Source: Rubrivivax sp.
GTDB taxonomy: Bacteria > Pseudomonadota > Gammaproteobacteria > Burkholderiales > Burkholderiaceae_C
DNA: 32,594 bases
Assembly: GCA_018780805.1 (NCBI GenBank)
Contig: JADMJD010000147.1
Span: 6,913 to 39,506, forward strand
Direction of reading: 5' to 3'
Positions 1 through 7,557 of the stretch are shown here, piece by piece; within the stretch, counting starts at the first letter, position 1; each line of letters starts with the position of its first letter. The notes beneath the pieces are model-generated. The model was given only the letters and a program-made list of their open reading frames with translations, had not been told where the DNA came from and searched no databases. The position numbers and the translations under genes are program-made.

Positions 1-140
1 CGGCCGTCCGAAGGGACTGACGCGCCCCTTGGGGGCAGCGAACGAAGTGAGCTTGGGGCTGTGTCATGTCAGTACCGCCCGGCCGTCCGAAGGGACTGAC
101 GCGCCCCTTGGGGGCAGCGAACGAAGTGAGCTTGAGGCTG
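1..140. repeat. Two direct copies of a roughly 61-bp intergenic repeat, period 79 bp
   Basis: Copy 1 covers about 1-61 and copy 2 about 80-140. They differ at one visible base (GGGG versus GAGG near the right end). Each contains the palindrome-like core CCCCTTGGGGG followed by a GCGAACGAAGTGAGCTT segment. The first copy may continue left of the window. They lie just downstream of fliF, so they probably sit between fliF and the next gene to the left (fliG in most operons of this kind, not visible here). A diverged relative occurs at 25009-25062. Such elements are common between genes in Burkholderiales; their function here is not evident. Confidence 0.85.
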
Positions 141-154
141 ACTCATTTTCACGA

Positions 155-1828
155 TCAAGCCGCCGCGTCCGGGCTCACCCAGCTGCGCATGATGTTGGCC
201 ACGGCGGCGGGGTTCTCCTTGGCCAGCCGGCGTGCGGCCTCGAGCTTGTCGTTCTGCGCGGGGGCTTCCAATGCCGGCACCACGGGCTCCAGCGCCGGCA
301 GGTTCTGCGCATCGTCGACCACGGCGTCAAGTTTGTCGCCCGGGGCCGGCGGCGGCGGGGTCATGGCGGCCTTCAGTGCCGGGCGCACGAAGCCGAACAA
401 GGCGATCAGGGCCACCAGCACCAGGGCGGCGGGCGTGGCGCCAGAGCGCAGCAGGTCCTGCACCCAGGGCTGCTGCCACAGCGGCACGGCTTCCACCGGC
501 GTCACCGGCTCGGCGTGGAAAGGCACGTTGATCACCTTCACCTGGTCGCCGCGCTCGGCGTTGAAGCCGATGCCCTGCTGCACCAGCGCGGTGAGCTTTT
601 CGATCTCTTCCGGGCTCAGCGGGGCCGTGGTGGTCTTGCCCTTGGCGTCGGTGGTGCTGCGGTGGTTGATGACCACGGCCGCGTTCAGGCGCTTGACGTT
701 GCCGGTGGCGCCGCGGGTCACACGCACCATCTTGTCGACCTCGAAGCGGGTTTCCGATTCACGCCGGCCGTTGCCACCGGCCACGCCGGCCTGCGCCGCC
801 TGCAGCGGTGCGGCGGCGCCGGTGATGGGTGCGGCCGGTGTGGCCTGCGGCTGGTTGCTCTGTGCGCCGGGCACGCCGCTGGGCACGGTGGCGCCAGGTT
901 GGGTGGATTCTTCGGTGCGCAGCGCGCGGATCGTGGCCGGGGCGTCGCCCTGGTTGGGTTTGTATTCTTCGGCGGTGGATTCCACCTGCGAAAAATCGAT
1001 GTCAGCGGTGACGGTGGCACGCAGGTTGTCGCGGCCCACCACCGGCTCCAGCAGCTCCAGCACCCGTTTCACGCTGCCGGACTCGATCTGCTTGCGGTAC
1101 TCCAGCTGCACCGAATCCAGGCCGCTGGCGCTGTCCTGCGGGTTCAGCAGTGCACCGGTGTTGTCGATCACGCTGACATCGGCGGGTTTGAGGTCGGGCA
1201 CGCTGCGCGACACCAGGTGCACGATGCCGGCCAGCTGCGCACGGTCCAGCGTGCGGCCCGGGTGCAGGGTCAGCACCACCGAGGCCGAGGCCTTTTCCTG
1301 CTCGCGGAAGAAGCCGTTCTGGTTGGGCATGGCCAGGTGCACACGGGCGGCGGCCACCGAGTCCATGGTGCTGATGGTGCGGATCAGCTCACCTTCGCGG
1401 GCCCGCTGCAGGCTCATCGATTCCAGCCGCTGCGTGCGGCCGAAGGGCGACACCTTGTCCAGCGAGTCGTAACCGGTCTCGCCGCCCTTGGGCAGGCCGG
1501 CGGCGGTGAGTTTCATGCGCAGTTCATACACCTGGTCGGCCGGCACCATGACCATGCTGGCGCCATGGCCGATGCGGTAGGGCACGTTCATTTGCTGCAG
1601 ACGCTCGATGATCTGGCCGCCGTCCTTCTCCGACAGGTTGGGGAACAGCAGCTGGTAGTCACCGTTGCTGGTGCGCAGGCTCAGGGCCACGATCACCGCC
1701 ACCAGGGCGGCCACGCCAACGGCCAGCGACAGCTTGCTCTTGGCCGGCAGCGCCGCCAGGCGGGACGAGAAGCCCGTGGGTGCCGGCACCAGCAGCGGGG
1801 CGGACGATGTAGCGACTGCGTTGTCCAT
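155..1828 (-). CDS. fliF: Flagellar basal-body MS-ring protein FliF
   Basis: FliF forms the MS ring in the inner membrane, the platform for the flagellar rotor and export gate. From the ATG at 1828 the product is 557 residues, normal for FliF. A membrane segment lies at about residues 33-51, followed by the ring-building motif region (YQLLFPNLSEKDG, then repeated alpha/beta domains). A second membrane segment lies at about 463-481, and the charged cytoplasmic tail (LEAARRLAKENPAAVANIMRSWV) is the expected FliG-binding end. The frame stays open upstream to a TTG at 1903, but those 25 residues do not look like FliF, so I chose the ATG. It is divergent from fliE, as in enteric bacteria. The rest of the fliFGHIJ operon would lie left of the window. 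Confidence 0.97.
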   Translation of the reverse strand: MDNAVATSSAPLLVPAPTGFSSRLAALPAKSKLSLAVGVAALVAVIVALSLRTSNGDYQLLFPNLSEKDGGQIIERLQQMNVPYRIGHGASMVMVPADQVYELRMKLTAAGLPKGGETGYDSLDKVSPFGRTQRLESMSLQRAREGELIRTISTMDSVAAARVHLAMPNQNGFFREQEKASASVVLTLHPGRTLDRAQLAGIVHLVSRSVPDLKPADVSVIDNTGALLNPQDSASGLDSVQLEYRKQIESGSVKRVLELLEPVVGRDNLRATVTADIDFSQVESTAEEYKPNQGDAPATIRALRTEESTQPGATVPSGVPGAQSNQPQATPAAPITGAAAPLQAAQAGVAGGNGRRESETRFEVDKMVRVTRGATGNVKRLNAAVVINHRSTTDAKGKTTTAPLSPEEIEKLTALVQQGIGFNAERGDQVKVINVPFHAEPVTPVEAVPLWQQPWVQDLLRSGATPAALVLVALIALFGFVRPALKAAMTPPPPAPGDKLDAVVDDAQNLPALEPVVPALEAPAQNDKLEAARRLAKENPAAVANIMRSWVSPDAAA

Positions 1829-1920
1829 GGGGGCGGGGAAGCTGAGCCGGGAGCCGAGTTGAACGCCATTGTTGGCGCCGACCTCTGACGCCGGTGGTGT
1901 CAAAAGGCCGTCAATCGGGC

Positions 1921-1947
1921 TTCAGTTCCGACCATCGCTGCCGATGG
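1921..1947 (+). promoter_or_regulatory. Candidate sigma-28 (FliA) promoter of fliE
   Basis: A TTCAGTTC element, an 11-base spacer and GCCGATGG (1940-1947) resemble the sigma-28 consensus TAAAGTTT-N11-GCCGATAA. The -10 matches 6 of 8 and the -35 about 4 of 8. The -10 ends 52 bases before the fliE start. It is weaker than the fliD promoter in this window. A strong ribosome site AAGGAGG at 1983-1989 follows. Confidence 0.45.
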
Positions 1948-1999
1948 GGCGGCCTACAGTCAGCCTCCATGAGAAAGCCCCGCAAGGAGGCGGACTTCC

Positions 2000-2332
2000 A
2001 TGGACCTCAAGCTCAAACCCTTCGATTTCAACCAGGCGGTCGCCCGCGCCGGCCTGCGGCCGGACGGCCTGCCCATCGGCCAGGCGACGCGGCCGGCGGC
2101 CACCGAGGGCGCCAACTTCCGCGACGCGATGACCGAGGCGTTGAAGTCGGTCAGCAACACGCAGACCGAGGCCACCCGGCTGCAGCGCGAGTTCACGATG
2201 GAGAACCCCAACGTGAGCCTGGAGCAGGTGATGATTGCCGGCGAGAAGGCCAAGCTGGGTTTCACCGCCGCGATCGGTGTGCGCAACCGGCTGGTGTCGG
2301 CCTACAGCGAAATCATGAACATGCAGGTGTGA
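2000..2332 (+). CDS. fliE: Flagellar hook-basal body complex protein FliE
   Basis: FliE is the small adaptor joining the MS ring to the proximal rod and an early export substrate. The product is 110 residues, the usual size. The C-terminal part carries the family pattern: FRDAMTEALKSVSNTQTEATRLQREF, then VSLEQVMIAGEKAKLGF and a helical VRNRLVSAYSEIMNMQV end. The ATG at 2000 has an AAGGAGG ribosome site 10 bases upstream, the clearest in the flagellar block. The gene stands alone on the + strand. It is divergent from fliF and ends 15 bases from the stop of the convergent pilin-like gene, with no obvious terminator between them. Confidence 0.95.
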   Translation: MDLKLKPFDFNQAVARAGLRPDGLPIGQATRPAATEGANFRDAMTEALKSVSNTQTEATRLQREFTMENPNVSLEQVMIAGEKAKLGFTAAIGVRNRLVSAYSEIMNMQV

Positions 2333-2347
2333 ACCTGCAGGCCGTGC

Positions 2348-2845
2348 TCAGCAGGCCGGGCTGCCCGCCAGCCCGCTGGGGCTGCACACCCGCGCCCGGC
2401 CCAGGGCCGTCAAGCTGACACGCAGCTCATGTTCGCCCCCCACGCCCTGCAACACCGCGGTGCCGCCGAGCGCGGCGGTGGCGGCGGGGTCGAAGGCGGC
2501 GTCTTCGGCGTTGGTCAGCGTCACACCCGGGGCATCGCTGGCGCGCACCACCTTGATCTGGCAGGCATCGTTGCCACCGCAGTCGCAGCCTGGTGAACGG
2601 GCGACGGCATAACACCAGTCGCTGCCCGCGTGGAACACCAGGTGGATCGCACTGCCGCTGCGTGCGGCCTCGAAGCGGGCTTCCGCCAGGTCCAGCGCCA
2701 GCATCTCGGCCGTGGTGGCCAGGCGTTGCCGGGCCACCCGCTGGCCGAAGGCTGGCCAGGCCAGCGATGCCAGGATCGCCAGCACCGCCAGCGCGATGGT
2801 GATCTCGATGAGCGTCAAGCCCCCGGTGCGGCGGCGGGCTTTCAT
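2348..2845 (-). CDS. GspH/FimT-type pseudopilin (type IV pilin-like minor pilin)
   Basis: A 165-residue prepilin-like protein. The N-terminus has a short basic leader (MKARRRTGG), then the class III prepilin signature G^LTLIE with a hydrophobic helix (about residues 10-30). The site would be cut and methylated by PilD-type prepilin peptidase. The rest fits a GspH/FimT globular domain. Cysteines occur at a CDCGGNDAC cluster and at the C-terminus. The start overlaps the stop of the upstream pilin-like gene by four bases (2842-2845), indicating translational coupling. It is the last gene of the leftward flagellar run. FimT-like minor pilins normally prime type IV pili; why it follows flagellar genes is not clear. 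Family assignment is good, exact role unknown. Confidence 0.85.
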   Translation of the reverse strand: MKARRRTGGLTLIEITIALAVLAILASLAWPAFGQRVARQRLATTAEMLALDLAEARFEAARSGSAIHLVFHAGSDWCYAVARSPGCDCGGNDACQIKVVRASDAPGVTLTNAEDAAFDPAATAALGGTAVLQGVGGEHELRVSLTALGRARVCSPSGLAGSPAC

Positions 2846-3252
2846 CGGCCCCAGCAGCGTGTGGTCGGGCCCAGGGTGGCAAACCCCTGTTCCACGTGCA
2901 GGCTGATCTCGGCGCAGGCGCCGTCGTGCGCCTGCGAACCGTCGGCGCGGGCGCGGGCGCGGCCCACATACCGGTCACCCGGCCCGACCTCCAGCGCCAG
3001 GTCGTACAGCCCCTCGCTGCTGAGAGCGGCCACACCCAGCGGGGCCAGGGTGGTGGCGTACAGGCCGTGGGCGTCGCGGTAGCGATCCTGCGCCACCTGG
3101 ATGCGCTGCAACGCCGCCGTGGCGTCACCGCGGCGGGCTTCGGCCAGGCGGCCCTGGAAGGTGGGCAAGGCCATCACCGCCAGCATGGCCACGGCGGCCA
3201 GGGCCACCACCATCTCGACCAGGGTGAAGCCGCTGAAGCTGCGCGGGGCCAT
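2842..3252 (-). CDS. PilE-type type IV pilin-like protein
   Basis: A 136-residue protein with leader MAPRSFSG and the prepilin cleavage signature G^FTLVEM, followed by a long hydrophobic helix (about residues 9-30). It then shows the PilE-like pattern in which small helical segments precede GLYAT (RGDATAALQRIQVAQDRYRDAHGLYATTLAPLG). Cysteines at the SQAHDGACAEI segment and near the C-terminus (TTRCWGR) could form the terminal disulphide of type IVa minor pilins. The ATG at 3252 lies 3 bases after the stop of ycgR, and its own stop overlaps the next gene, so ycgR and the two pilins are probably one transcript. Minor pilin is more likely than major pilin given the divergent sequence; this is inference. 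Confidence 0.85.
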   Translation of the reverse strand: MAPRSFSGFTLVEMVVALAAVAMLAVMALPTFQGRLAEARRGDATAALQRIQVAQDRYRDAHGLYATTLAPLGVAALSSEGLYDLALEVGPGDRYVGRARARADGSQAHDGACAEISLHVEQGFATLGPTTRCWGR

Positions 3253-3255
3253 GGC

Positions 3256-4017
3256 TCAGTCCAGCGACAGCAGGCGCCGACGCTTCTGCGTCTGGTCGAT
3301 GTAGCGCTGCAGCGTGCGTTCGGCCGGGCGGGGCAGGTCGGCCCATTCGCAGCCGATGCGCACACCGCGCTGCCCGGGCTGGATGTGTGTGACGTGCTGC
3401 AGCTGCAGGCCGGTCTCGAAGCGGGTGTCGGCGTCGAGCTCGATGCGCACGCTCGCCAGCCGGGTGCCGGGGGCCAGCGGTGGCACGTCGTGCCCGACGA
3501 AGAGCGCGCAGCCACCGATGCTGACGTCGATCACCCGCAGCGGCAGCAGCATGTCCGGCAGGGCCGGGTGGCGCAGGTGGGCCGTGGGCGAGCTGCGCTC
3601 CAGCGTGCGCACCCGGTAGGCGCTGCGGCGCTGGAAGCGGTAGATCTCGGCCGGCATCGCCGCCTGCAGCGTGGCGCCGCCGGGCCCGCGCACCAGCACC
3701 AGCTCGTGCAGGTCGAACTGCAGCTTGACGCTGTCGAGGTAGGCCACGGCCACGACCTCGTCCGTTTCGATCATCGCCGCCAGCTGGGGCGGCTCGGACG
3801 GGATGTTGAAGTTCAGGCGTTCGCGGCTGTCGTCCACCGACCACAGCGAGCTGCCGACGGCCTGGCCTTCGGGGCTGCTCAGCTGCACCGGCACGTTGCC
3901 GTCGCGCAGCTGGCGCAGCAGGCCCAGGCGTTCGCCCGGGTGGCCGACGCGGAACTCGGTCCACGCGGCATGCGCCCCGTCTGCCGGCAGCGGCGCGGGT
4001 TGGGTGTCCTGGAACAT
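3256..4017 (-). CDS. ycgR: Flagellar brake protein YcgR (PilZ domain, c-di-GMP binding)
   Basis: YcgR proteins bind cyclic di-GMP and act on the flagellar motor to slow or bias rotation. The 253-residue product has the two-domain layout of the family: an N-terminal YcgR-specific beta domain (about 20-120) and a C-terminal PilZ domain. Both c-di-GMP-binding motifs are present, QRRSAYRV at 129-136 (the RxxxR element) and DVSIGG at 164-169 (the D/NxSxxG element). The ATG at 4017 is 20 bases after the fliT stop. The two pilin-like genes follow almost without a gap. Position among filament-assembly genes supports the motility role. Confidence 0.92.
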   Translation of the reverse strand: MFQDTQPAPLPADGAHAAWTEFRVGHPGERLGLLRQLRDGNVPVQLSSPEGQAVGSSLWSVDDSRERLNFNIPSEPPQLAAMIETDEVVAVAYLDSVKLQFDLHELVLVRGPGGATLQAAMPAEIYRFQRRSAYRVRTLERSSPTAHLRHPALPDMLLPLRVIDVSIGGCALFVGHDVPPLAPGTRLASVRIELDADTRFETGLQLQHVTHIQPGQRGVRIGCEWADLPRPAERTLQRYIDQTQKRRRLLSLD

Positions 4018-4037
4018 GGCGGCGCGCCGGGGCCGGC

Positions 4038-4352
4038 TCAGTGCAGGGTCTGGCGTTTGCCGGAGAGCATGTCGTCCAGCTCGGCCAGCCAGGGCTCGGC
4101 CAGGTGGCGGATCTCGGCGTCGTTGATCAGGATGCGCTGCATGATGCGCGACTTGGCCTTGGCCGCGTCCGCGTCCAGCGGCGCCTGGCGCGCGGCGTGT
4201 TTGAGCTGGCTGATCAGCAGCACGCAGGCGCCTTCGAGCTTCACGACCTGGTCCCAGTCGCCGGCCTTGGCGGCGTTGAGCATGTCGGCGCTGGCCTGTT
4301 CGATGGCTTCGTAGTAGCTGAGCAGTCGGGTGTCCATGGCGGTTCCGTTCAT
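4038..4352 (-). CDS. fliT: Flagellar export chaperone FliT
   Basis: FliT is a small helical chaperone that escorts the filament cap FliD to the export apparatus and, in enterics, also restrains FlhDC. The product is 104 residues from the ATG at 4352, which has GAGG seven bases upstream; a second in-frame ATG at 4337 lacks as good a site. The sequence is almost entirely helical (LLSYYEAIEQASADMLNAA; W-D-Q-V-V-K-LE; ILINDAEIRHLAEPWLAELDDML), fitting the poorly conserved FliT family. Assignment rests on size, helical character and position directly after fliS and fliD. Confidence 0.85.
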   Translation of the reverse strand: MNGTAMDTRLLSYYEAIEQASADMLNAAKAGDWDQVVKLEGACVLLISQLKHAARQAPLDADAAKAKSRIMQRILINDAEIRHLAEPWLAELDDMLSGKRQTLH

Positions 4353-4359
4353 CGAAGCC

Positions 4360-4794
4360 TCAGCGCTTGGCCGCATTGACCTGGGGGCCGATGGCCTGCC
4401 AGGCTTCGCGCAACGGGCTCAGCAGGCGCTGGCACTCTTCGATCGCCGCTTCGTCGTTGCGCAGGTTGGCGGCGGTCAGCCGCATGGTCAGGTAACCGTA
4501 CAAGGCGTGCAGGTCGGCGGCCAGCGGGCCACCGTCGCGCAGGTCCAGCGCGGCGCGCAGGCCTTCGTCGACGATGCGGACGGCACGGCCCAGGGCCCGG
4601 CCCTTGACGTCGACCTGGCCGCTGCGCAGGGCGCCCTTGGCCTGGGCCAGGGCGTCCATGCAGCCTTCGAAAAGCATCTCGATCAGGCGGTGCGGCGTGG
4701 CAGCAGCCACGGCCGTCTGGTTGCCCACCTGGCGGTAGGTGTTGGCAAACGGGTTGGGGCTGCCGGCACGGCTGGAGAGCTGGGGGCTGAACAT
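4360..4794 (-). CDS. fliS: Flagellar export chaperone FliS
   Basis: FliS binds the C-terminus of flagellin in the cytoplasm and prevents premature polymerisation before export. The 144-residue product has the family hallmarks: an N-terminal ANTYRQV segment, the AAATPHRLIEMLFEGCMDAL helix, then GRALGRAVRIVDEGLRAALD and ALYGYLTMRLTAANLRND. The ATG at 4794 is 36 bases downstream of a perfect GCCGATAA sigma-28 -10. fliT starts 8 bases after its stop, so fliS, fliT, ycgR and the two pilin genes probably form one unit that can be transcribed separately from fliD. Confidence 0.96.
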   Translation of the reverse strand: MFSPQLSSRAGSPNPFANTYRQVGNQTAVAAATPHRLIEMLFEGCMDALAQAKGALRSGQVDVKGRALGRAVRIVDEGLRAALDLRDGGPLAADLHALYGYLTMRLTAANLRNDEAAIEECQRLLSPLREAWQAIGPQVNAAKR

Positions 4795-4830
4795 GGTGGG
4801 GTCAGGGGTTCGCGAGCGGTGATGTACTGG

Positions 4831-4858
4831 TTATCGGCCGGTGCCCGGCGCCGCTTGA
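4831..4858 (-). promoter_or_regulatory. Sigma-28 (FliA) promoter of fliS-fliT-ycgR
   Basis: On the minus strand TCAAGCGG, a 12-base spacer and a perfect GCCGATAA (4838-4831) lie 36 bases before the fliS start. The -35 shares TCAAG with the fliD promoter; the spacer is one base longer. Confidence 0.7.
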
Positions 4859-4875
4859 GTGGGGGTGATCCCCAC
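4859..4875 (-). terminator. Short hairpin after fliD, possible weak terminator
   Basis: GTGGGG, a 5-base loop and CCCCAC form a 6-bp stem 15 bases past the fliD stop, between fliD and the fliS promoter. There is no T-run after it, so it would at best be a weak or Rho-assisted terminator, or a processing hairpin. Confidence 0.25.
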
Positions 4876-4889
4876 AACAGTGCGGGGGA

Positions 4890-6341
4890 TCAGTTGTTGC
4901 CGTAGTTTTTGGACAGCATGTCCAGCTGCTGCGTCAGGTAGCCCGAGGTGCCGTTGAGCTGCGACATCGCCAGGTCCAGCGCCTGGTACTGGCGGTTCAG
5001 GCGCTCTTCGGTCTGCGTCAGCCGGCGCTGCATGCTTTCCTGGCTCTTGCTGTTCAGCGACAGCTGGCCCTTCAGGCTGGCGTTGCGGCTTTCGAAGGCC
5101 CCTTCGCTGCCCAGCACGCTGGTGGCAAAGTCCTTGAAGCGGTCGATGAAACCCGAGCTGGCACTGTCGGCACCGTCGGCCGCCAGCAGCTTTCGCAGTT
5201 CAGGCAGGTTGGCCAGGCCGTTGTTGAGCTTGGTGGTGTCGGTCTGCAGCGTGCCGCTGCTGGTGAAGGAGATGCCGATGTCGGTGAGGCGGCTGAACAC
5301 ACCCGAGGCGGACGAGCCTTCGTTGACGATGGCCCGCAGCTGGGCCTGCAGCGAGCCCACCAGGCGGTCGCCCTGCAGGGTGCCGCCCACCTTGGTGTCG
5401 GCGTTGTACTTGGTCTGGTCGCGGATGTAGTTCGCCACGTCGTTGAAGGCGCTGACGAAGCTGTTGATGTTGTTGCGCACGGCCTCGGTGTCGGCCGTCA
5501 CCTTCACCTCGGCGGCCGTGCTCGTGACCTGCTGCAGCGTCAGCGTCAGGCCGTCGGCCACGCCGGTGAGCTTGTTGGTGGCCGAGCTGACGGCGATGCC
5601 GTTGATCGTGGCCTGTGCGTTGCCGGCGGTCTGGCTGCGTGTCATTGGCGAGCCGCTGCCGATGGCGGTGTAACCCAGCGTGGACAAACCGGTGGTGCTG
5701 CTGCCGTCGTCCGTGGTCTCGGTGGCCGTCACGCGGAAGCCGTTTTCAGCACCGGTTTCCTTGGAACGCATCGACAGCCGCGCACCGCTGGCGTCGTTGA
5801 TGATGGTGGCCGTGACCCCGGCGCCAGAGGCGTTGATCTTGTCGCGGATGGCTTCCAGGCTGGTTTCGCCGGCGCCAATGGAGATGGTCACCGGTGTGCT
5901 GCCAGCCTTGGCGTCGAAGCCGGTGGTCGTCGGGCTGCCCGTCCAGCTGCCCATCTCGATGGTCATCGTGCCTTCGCCGACGGCGGTGCTGGCGCTGGTG
6001 AAGGCCTGGCTGGCCAGCGTCTGCTGGCTGGCCAGGGCCTGCACCTGCACCGCGTAGCTGCCGGCCGCCGAGCCTTCGGCGGCGCTGACCGACACCGCGG
6101 CGGCGTTGGAGGTGGTGGCCACGTTGCGGTTCCACAGGCTCACCGAGGTGAGCGCGTTGGACGCATCGCGCAGGCTGGACATGCGGCTTTGCAGCGTGCC
6201 GATGGCCGACATCTTGGTGTTCAGGCTGCTCTGCGTTTGCTGCAGCAGCGTCAGCGGCCGGCTTTCCAGGGCCATCAACTGGCTGACGATGGACGCGACG
6301 TCCAGGCCGCTGCCAATGCCGGTGGATGAGATGGTGGCCAT
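4890..6341 (-). CDS. fliD: Flagellar filament cap protein FliD (hook-associated protein 2)
   Basis: FliD forms the cap at the filament tip and guides flagellin folding into the growing filament. From the ATG at 6341 the product is 483 residues. The N-terminus ATISSTGIGSGLDVASIVSQLMALESRPL is the conserved FliD start, and the C-terminus has the expected coiled-coil ending (RRLTQTEERLNRQYQALDLAMSQLN...LTQQLDMLSKNYGNN). The middle is rich in Ser, Thr and Ala, as in exposed cap domains. The frame extends upstream to 6374, but the added residues are not FliD-like, and GGAG about 9 bases before 6341 supports that ATG. A very good sigma-28 promoter lies 39 bases upstream. Confidence 0.96.
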   Translation of the reverse strand: MATISSTGIGSGLDVASIVSQLMALESRPLTLLQQTQSSLNTKMSAIGTLQSRMSSLRDASNALTSVSLWNRNVATTSNAAAVSVSAAEGSAAGSYAVQVQALASQQTLASQAFTSASTAVGEGTMTIEMGSWTGSPTTTGFDAKAGSTPVTISIGAGETSLEAIRDKINASGAGVTATIINDASGARLSMRSKETGAENGFRVTATETTDDGSSTTGLSTLGYTAIGSGSPMTRSQTAGNAQATINGIAVSSATNKLTGVADGLTLTLQQVTSTAAEVKVTADTEAVRNNINSFVSAFNDVANYIRDQTKYNADTKVGGTLQGDRLVGSLQAQLRAIVNEGSSASGVFSRLTDIGISFTSSGTLQTDTTKLNNGLANLPELRKLLAADGADSASSGFIDRFKDFATSVLGSEGAFESRNASLKGQLSLNSKSQESMQRRLTQTEERLNRQYQALDLAMSQLNGTSGYLTQQLDMLSKNYGNN

Positions 6342-6379
6342 GGGTGGATCTCCGTCCCGGGAACCGGGGGTCAACGGTT

Positions 6380-6406
6380 TTATCGGCGGCGACCTGCAGG
6401 ACTTGA
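6380..6406 (-). promoter_or_regulatory. Sigma-28 (FliA) promoter of fliD
   Basis: On the minus strand TCAAGTCC (6406-6399), an 11-base spacer and GCCGATAA (6387-6380) match the FliA consensus TAAAGTTT-N11-GCCGATAA, with a perfect -10 and 5 of 8 in the -35. Expected transcription start is near 6373, giving a leader of about 30 bases. Confidence 0.8.
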
Positions 6407-6499
6407 GGCCCTGCGGGTGACCACCGGAAAGGGGCGCGCCGCCGGACCCGGGGAGCTATCGGTGCTTCCCTCGGGCCGTGGCGGCGCGCTTGAACAGTG

Positions 6500-6518
6500 G
6501 GGTGCGCCAGGCGCACCC
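6500..6518 (-). terminator. 9-bp inverted repeat downstream of fliC, possible terminator
   Basis: GGGTGCGCC and GGCGCACCC flank a single A, nine bases past the fliC stop. The hairpin is very GC-rich but has no T-run on the fliC strand. It could end or stabilise the fliC message, or be a protein site. The rest of the 186-base fliC-fliD gap holds the fliD promoter. Confidence 0.35.
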
Positions 6519-6527
6519 GGGGGGGGG

Positions 6528-7394
6528 TCAGCCCTGCAGCAGCGACAGCACCTGCTGGGGCAGCTGGTTGGCCTGGGCCACCATCGCGTTGCCGGCCTGC
6601 TGCAGGATCTGCGCGCGGCTCAGGTTGGCGGTTTCGGCGGCGAAATCGGCGTCCATGATGCGGCTGCGCGCGGCCGACTGGTTCTCGGCCGAGATCTGCA
6701 GGTTGGAGATCACGGCCTCGAAGCGGCTCTGCGAGGCACCCAGCGTGGCACGTTCGGCGTTGATCAGGTTGATCGCGGCGTCGATGTCGGTGATCACGGT
6801 CGAGATCGCCGAGGTGCTGGCGGTGGAATCGATGGTCGCGCGGCCTGCGCCGGCGGCATCGGTGCCCGCCACGGTGGTCACCGAGGCCAGACCGGTCAGG
6901 TTCTGGGTCGTGATGTCGATCGTGTCGTTGCTGGTGACGTTGGCACCGATCTGGAAGGTCTGCGAGCCGGCATCGGCACCCAGGATGTTCTTGCCGTTGA
7001 AGGTGGTACCGCCCAGCACACGCTGGATTTCCTTGGCCAGCTCGCCGAACTCCTTGTCCAGCGAATCCTTGTCGCTGGTGGAGTTGGTGGCGTTGCGGGC
7101 CTGCAGGGCCAGTTCCCGCATGCGTTGCAGCGAGTCGCCCACCTTGCCGAGCGCGCCTTCAGCGGTCTGCGCCAACGAGATGCCGTCGTTGGCGTTGCGC
7201 ACCGCGACGTTCATGCCACGCACTTGTGCGTTCATGCGTTCGGCGATGGCCAGGCCGGCGGCGTCGTCCTTGGCGCTGTTGACCCGCAGACCTGAAGACA
7301 GGCGCTGCATCGAGGTCATCAGCGACGACTGCGAGGAATTGAGGTTCCGCTGCGCGTTCAGCGAAGCGATGTTCGTGTTGATCGTCTGCGGCAT
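6528..7394 (-). CDS. fliC: Flagellin FliC
   Basis: Flagellin polymerises into the filament after export by the flagellar type III system. The product is 288 residues from the ATG at 7394. The N-terminal D0/D1 region is textbook (MPQTINTNIASLNAQRNLN; LQRLSSGLRVNSAKDDAAGLAIAERM), as is the C-terminal region (ATLGASQSRFEAVISNLQISAENQSAARSRIMDADFA...ILQQAGNAMVAQANQLPQQVLSLLQ). The central variable region is short, so this is a compact filament protein. GTGGAG lies about 10 bases before the start. It is read separately from fliD: a 186-base gap with its own fliD promoter lies between. Confidence 0.98.
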   Translation of the reverse strand: MPQTINTNIASLNAQRNLNSSQSSLMTSMQRLSSGLRVNSAKDDAAGLAIAERMNAQVRGMNVAVRNANDGISLAQTAEGALGKVGDSLQRMRELALQARNATNSTSDKDSLDKEFGELAKEIQRVLGGTTFNGKNILGADAGSQTFQIGANVTSNDTIDITTQNLTGLASVTTVAGTDAAGAGRATIDSTASTSAISTVITDIDAAINLINAERATLGASQSRFEAVISNLQISAENQSAARSRIMDADFAAETANLSRAQILQQAGNAMVAQANQLPQQVLSLLQG

Positions 7395-7497
7395 TTTGAG
7401 CACTCCACAAGAATCTAGGACTCCCGGCGAACGTGCCTCATCGGCCATGCTTCCGGACCACGTTCCTCCCGGGATGAGAGGACACGTTGAAACGGAT

Positions 7498-7524
7498 TTT
7501 TCGGCAGATGGCGCCGTGACGATC
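7498..7524 (-). promoter_or_regulatory. Candidate sigma-28 (FliA) promoter of fliC
   Basis: On the minus strand GCCGAAAA (7505-7498) matches the sigma-28 -10 closely, but the corresponding -35 position (GATCGTCA at 11-base spacing) matches poorly. It would give a leader of about 95 bases. A second GCCGATGA at 7445-7438 also lacks a good -35. The choice between them is uncertain. Confidence 0.4.
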
Positions 7525-7557
7525 GGTGGAGAAAGACCGGTTTCCCCGGCCAGATCG

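Noticed and set aside
1..140. CRISPR array at the left edge
   Set aside because: Only two copies of a long repeat with a short 18-base gap, and a related copy 25 kb away between genes; this is an intergenic repeat, not an array.
29..1888. Open frame of 619 codons opposite fliF
   Set aside because: His/Arg/Gly-rich translation without any recognisable motif. FliF on the other strand is unambiguous.
7438..7464. Second sigma-28-like -10 (GCCGATGA) before fliC as the main promoter
   Set aside because: No -35 resembling TCAAG or TAAAG at 10-12 bases; kept only as a less likely alternative.
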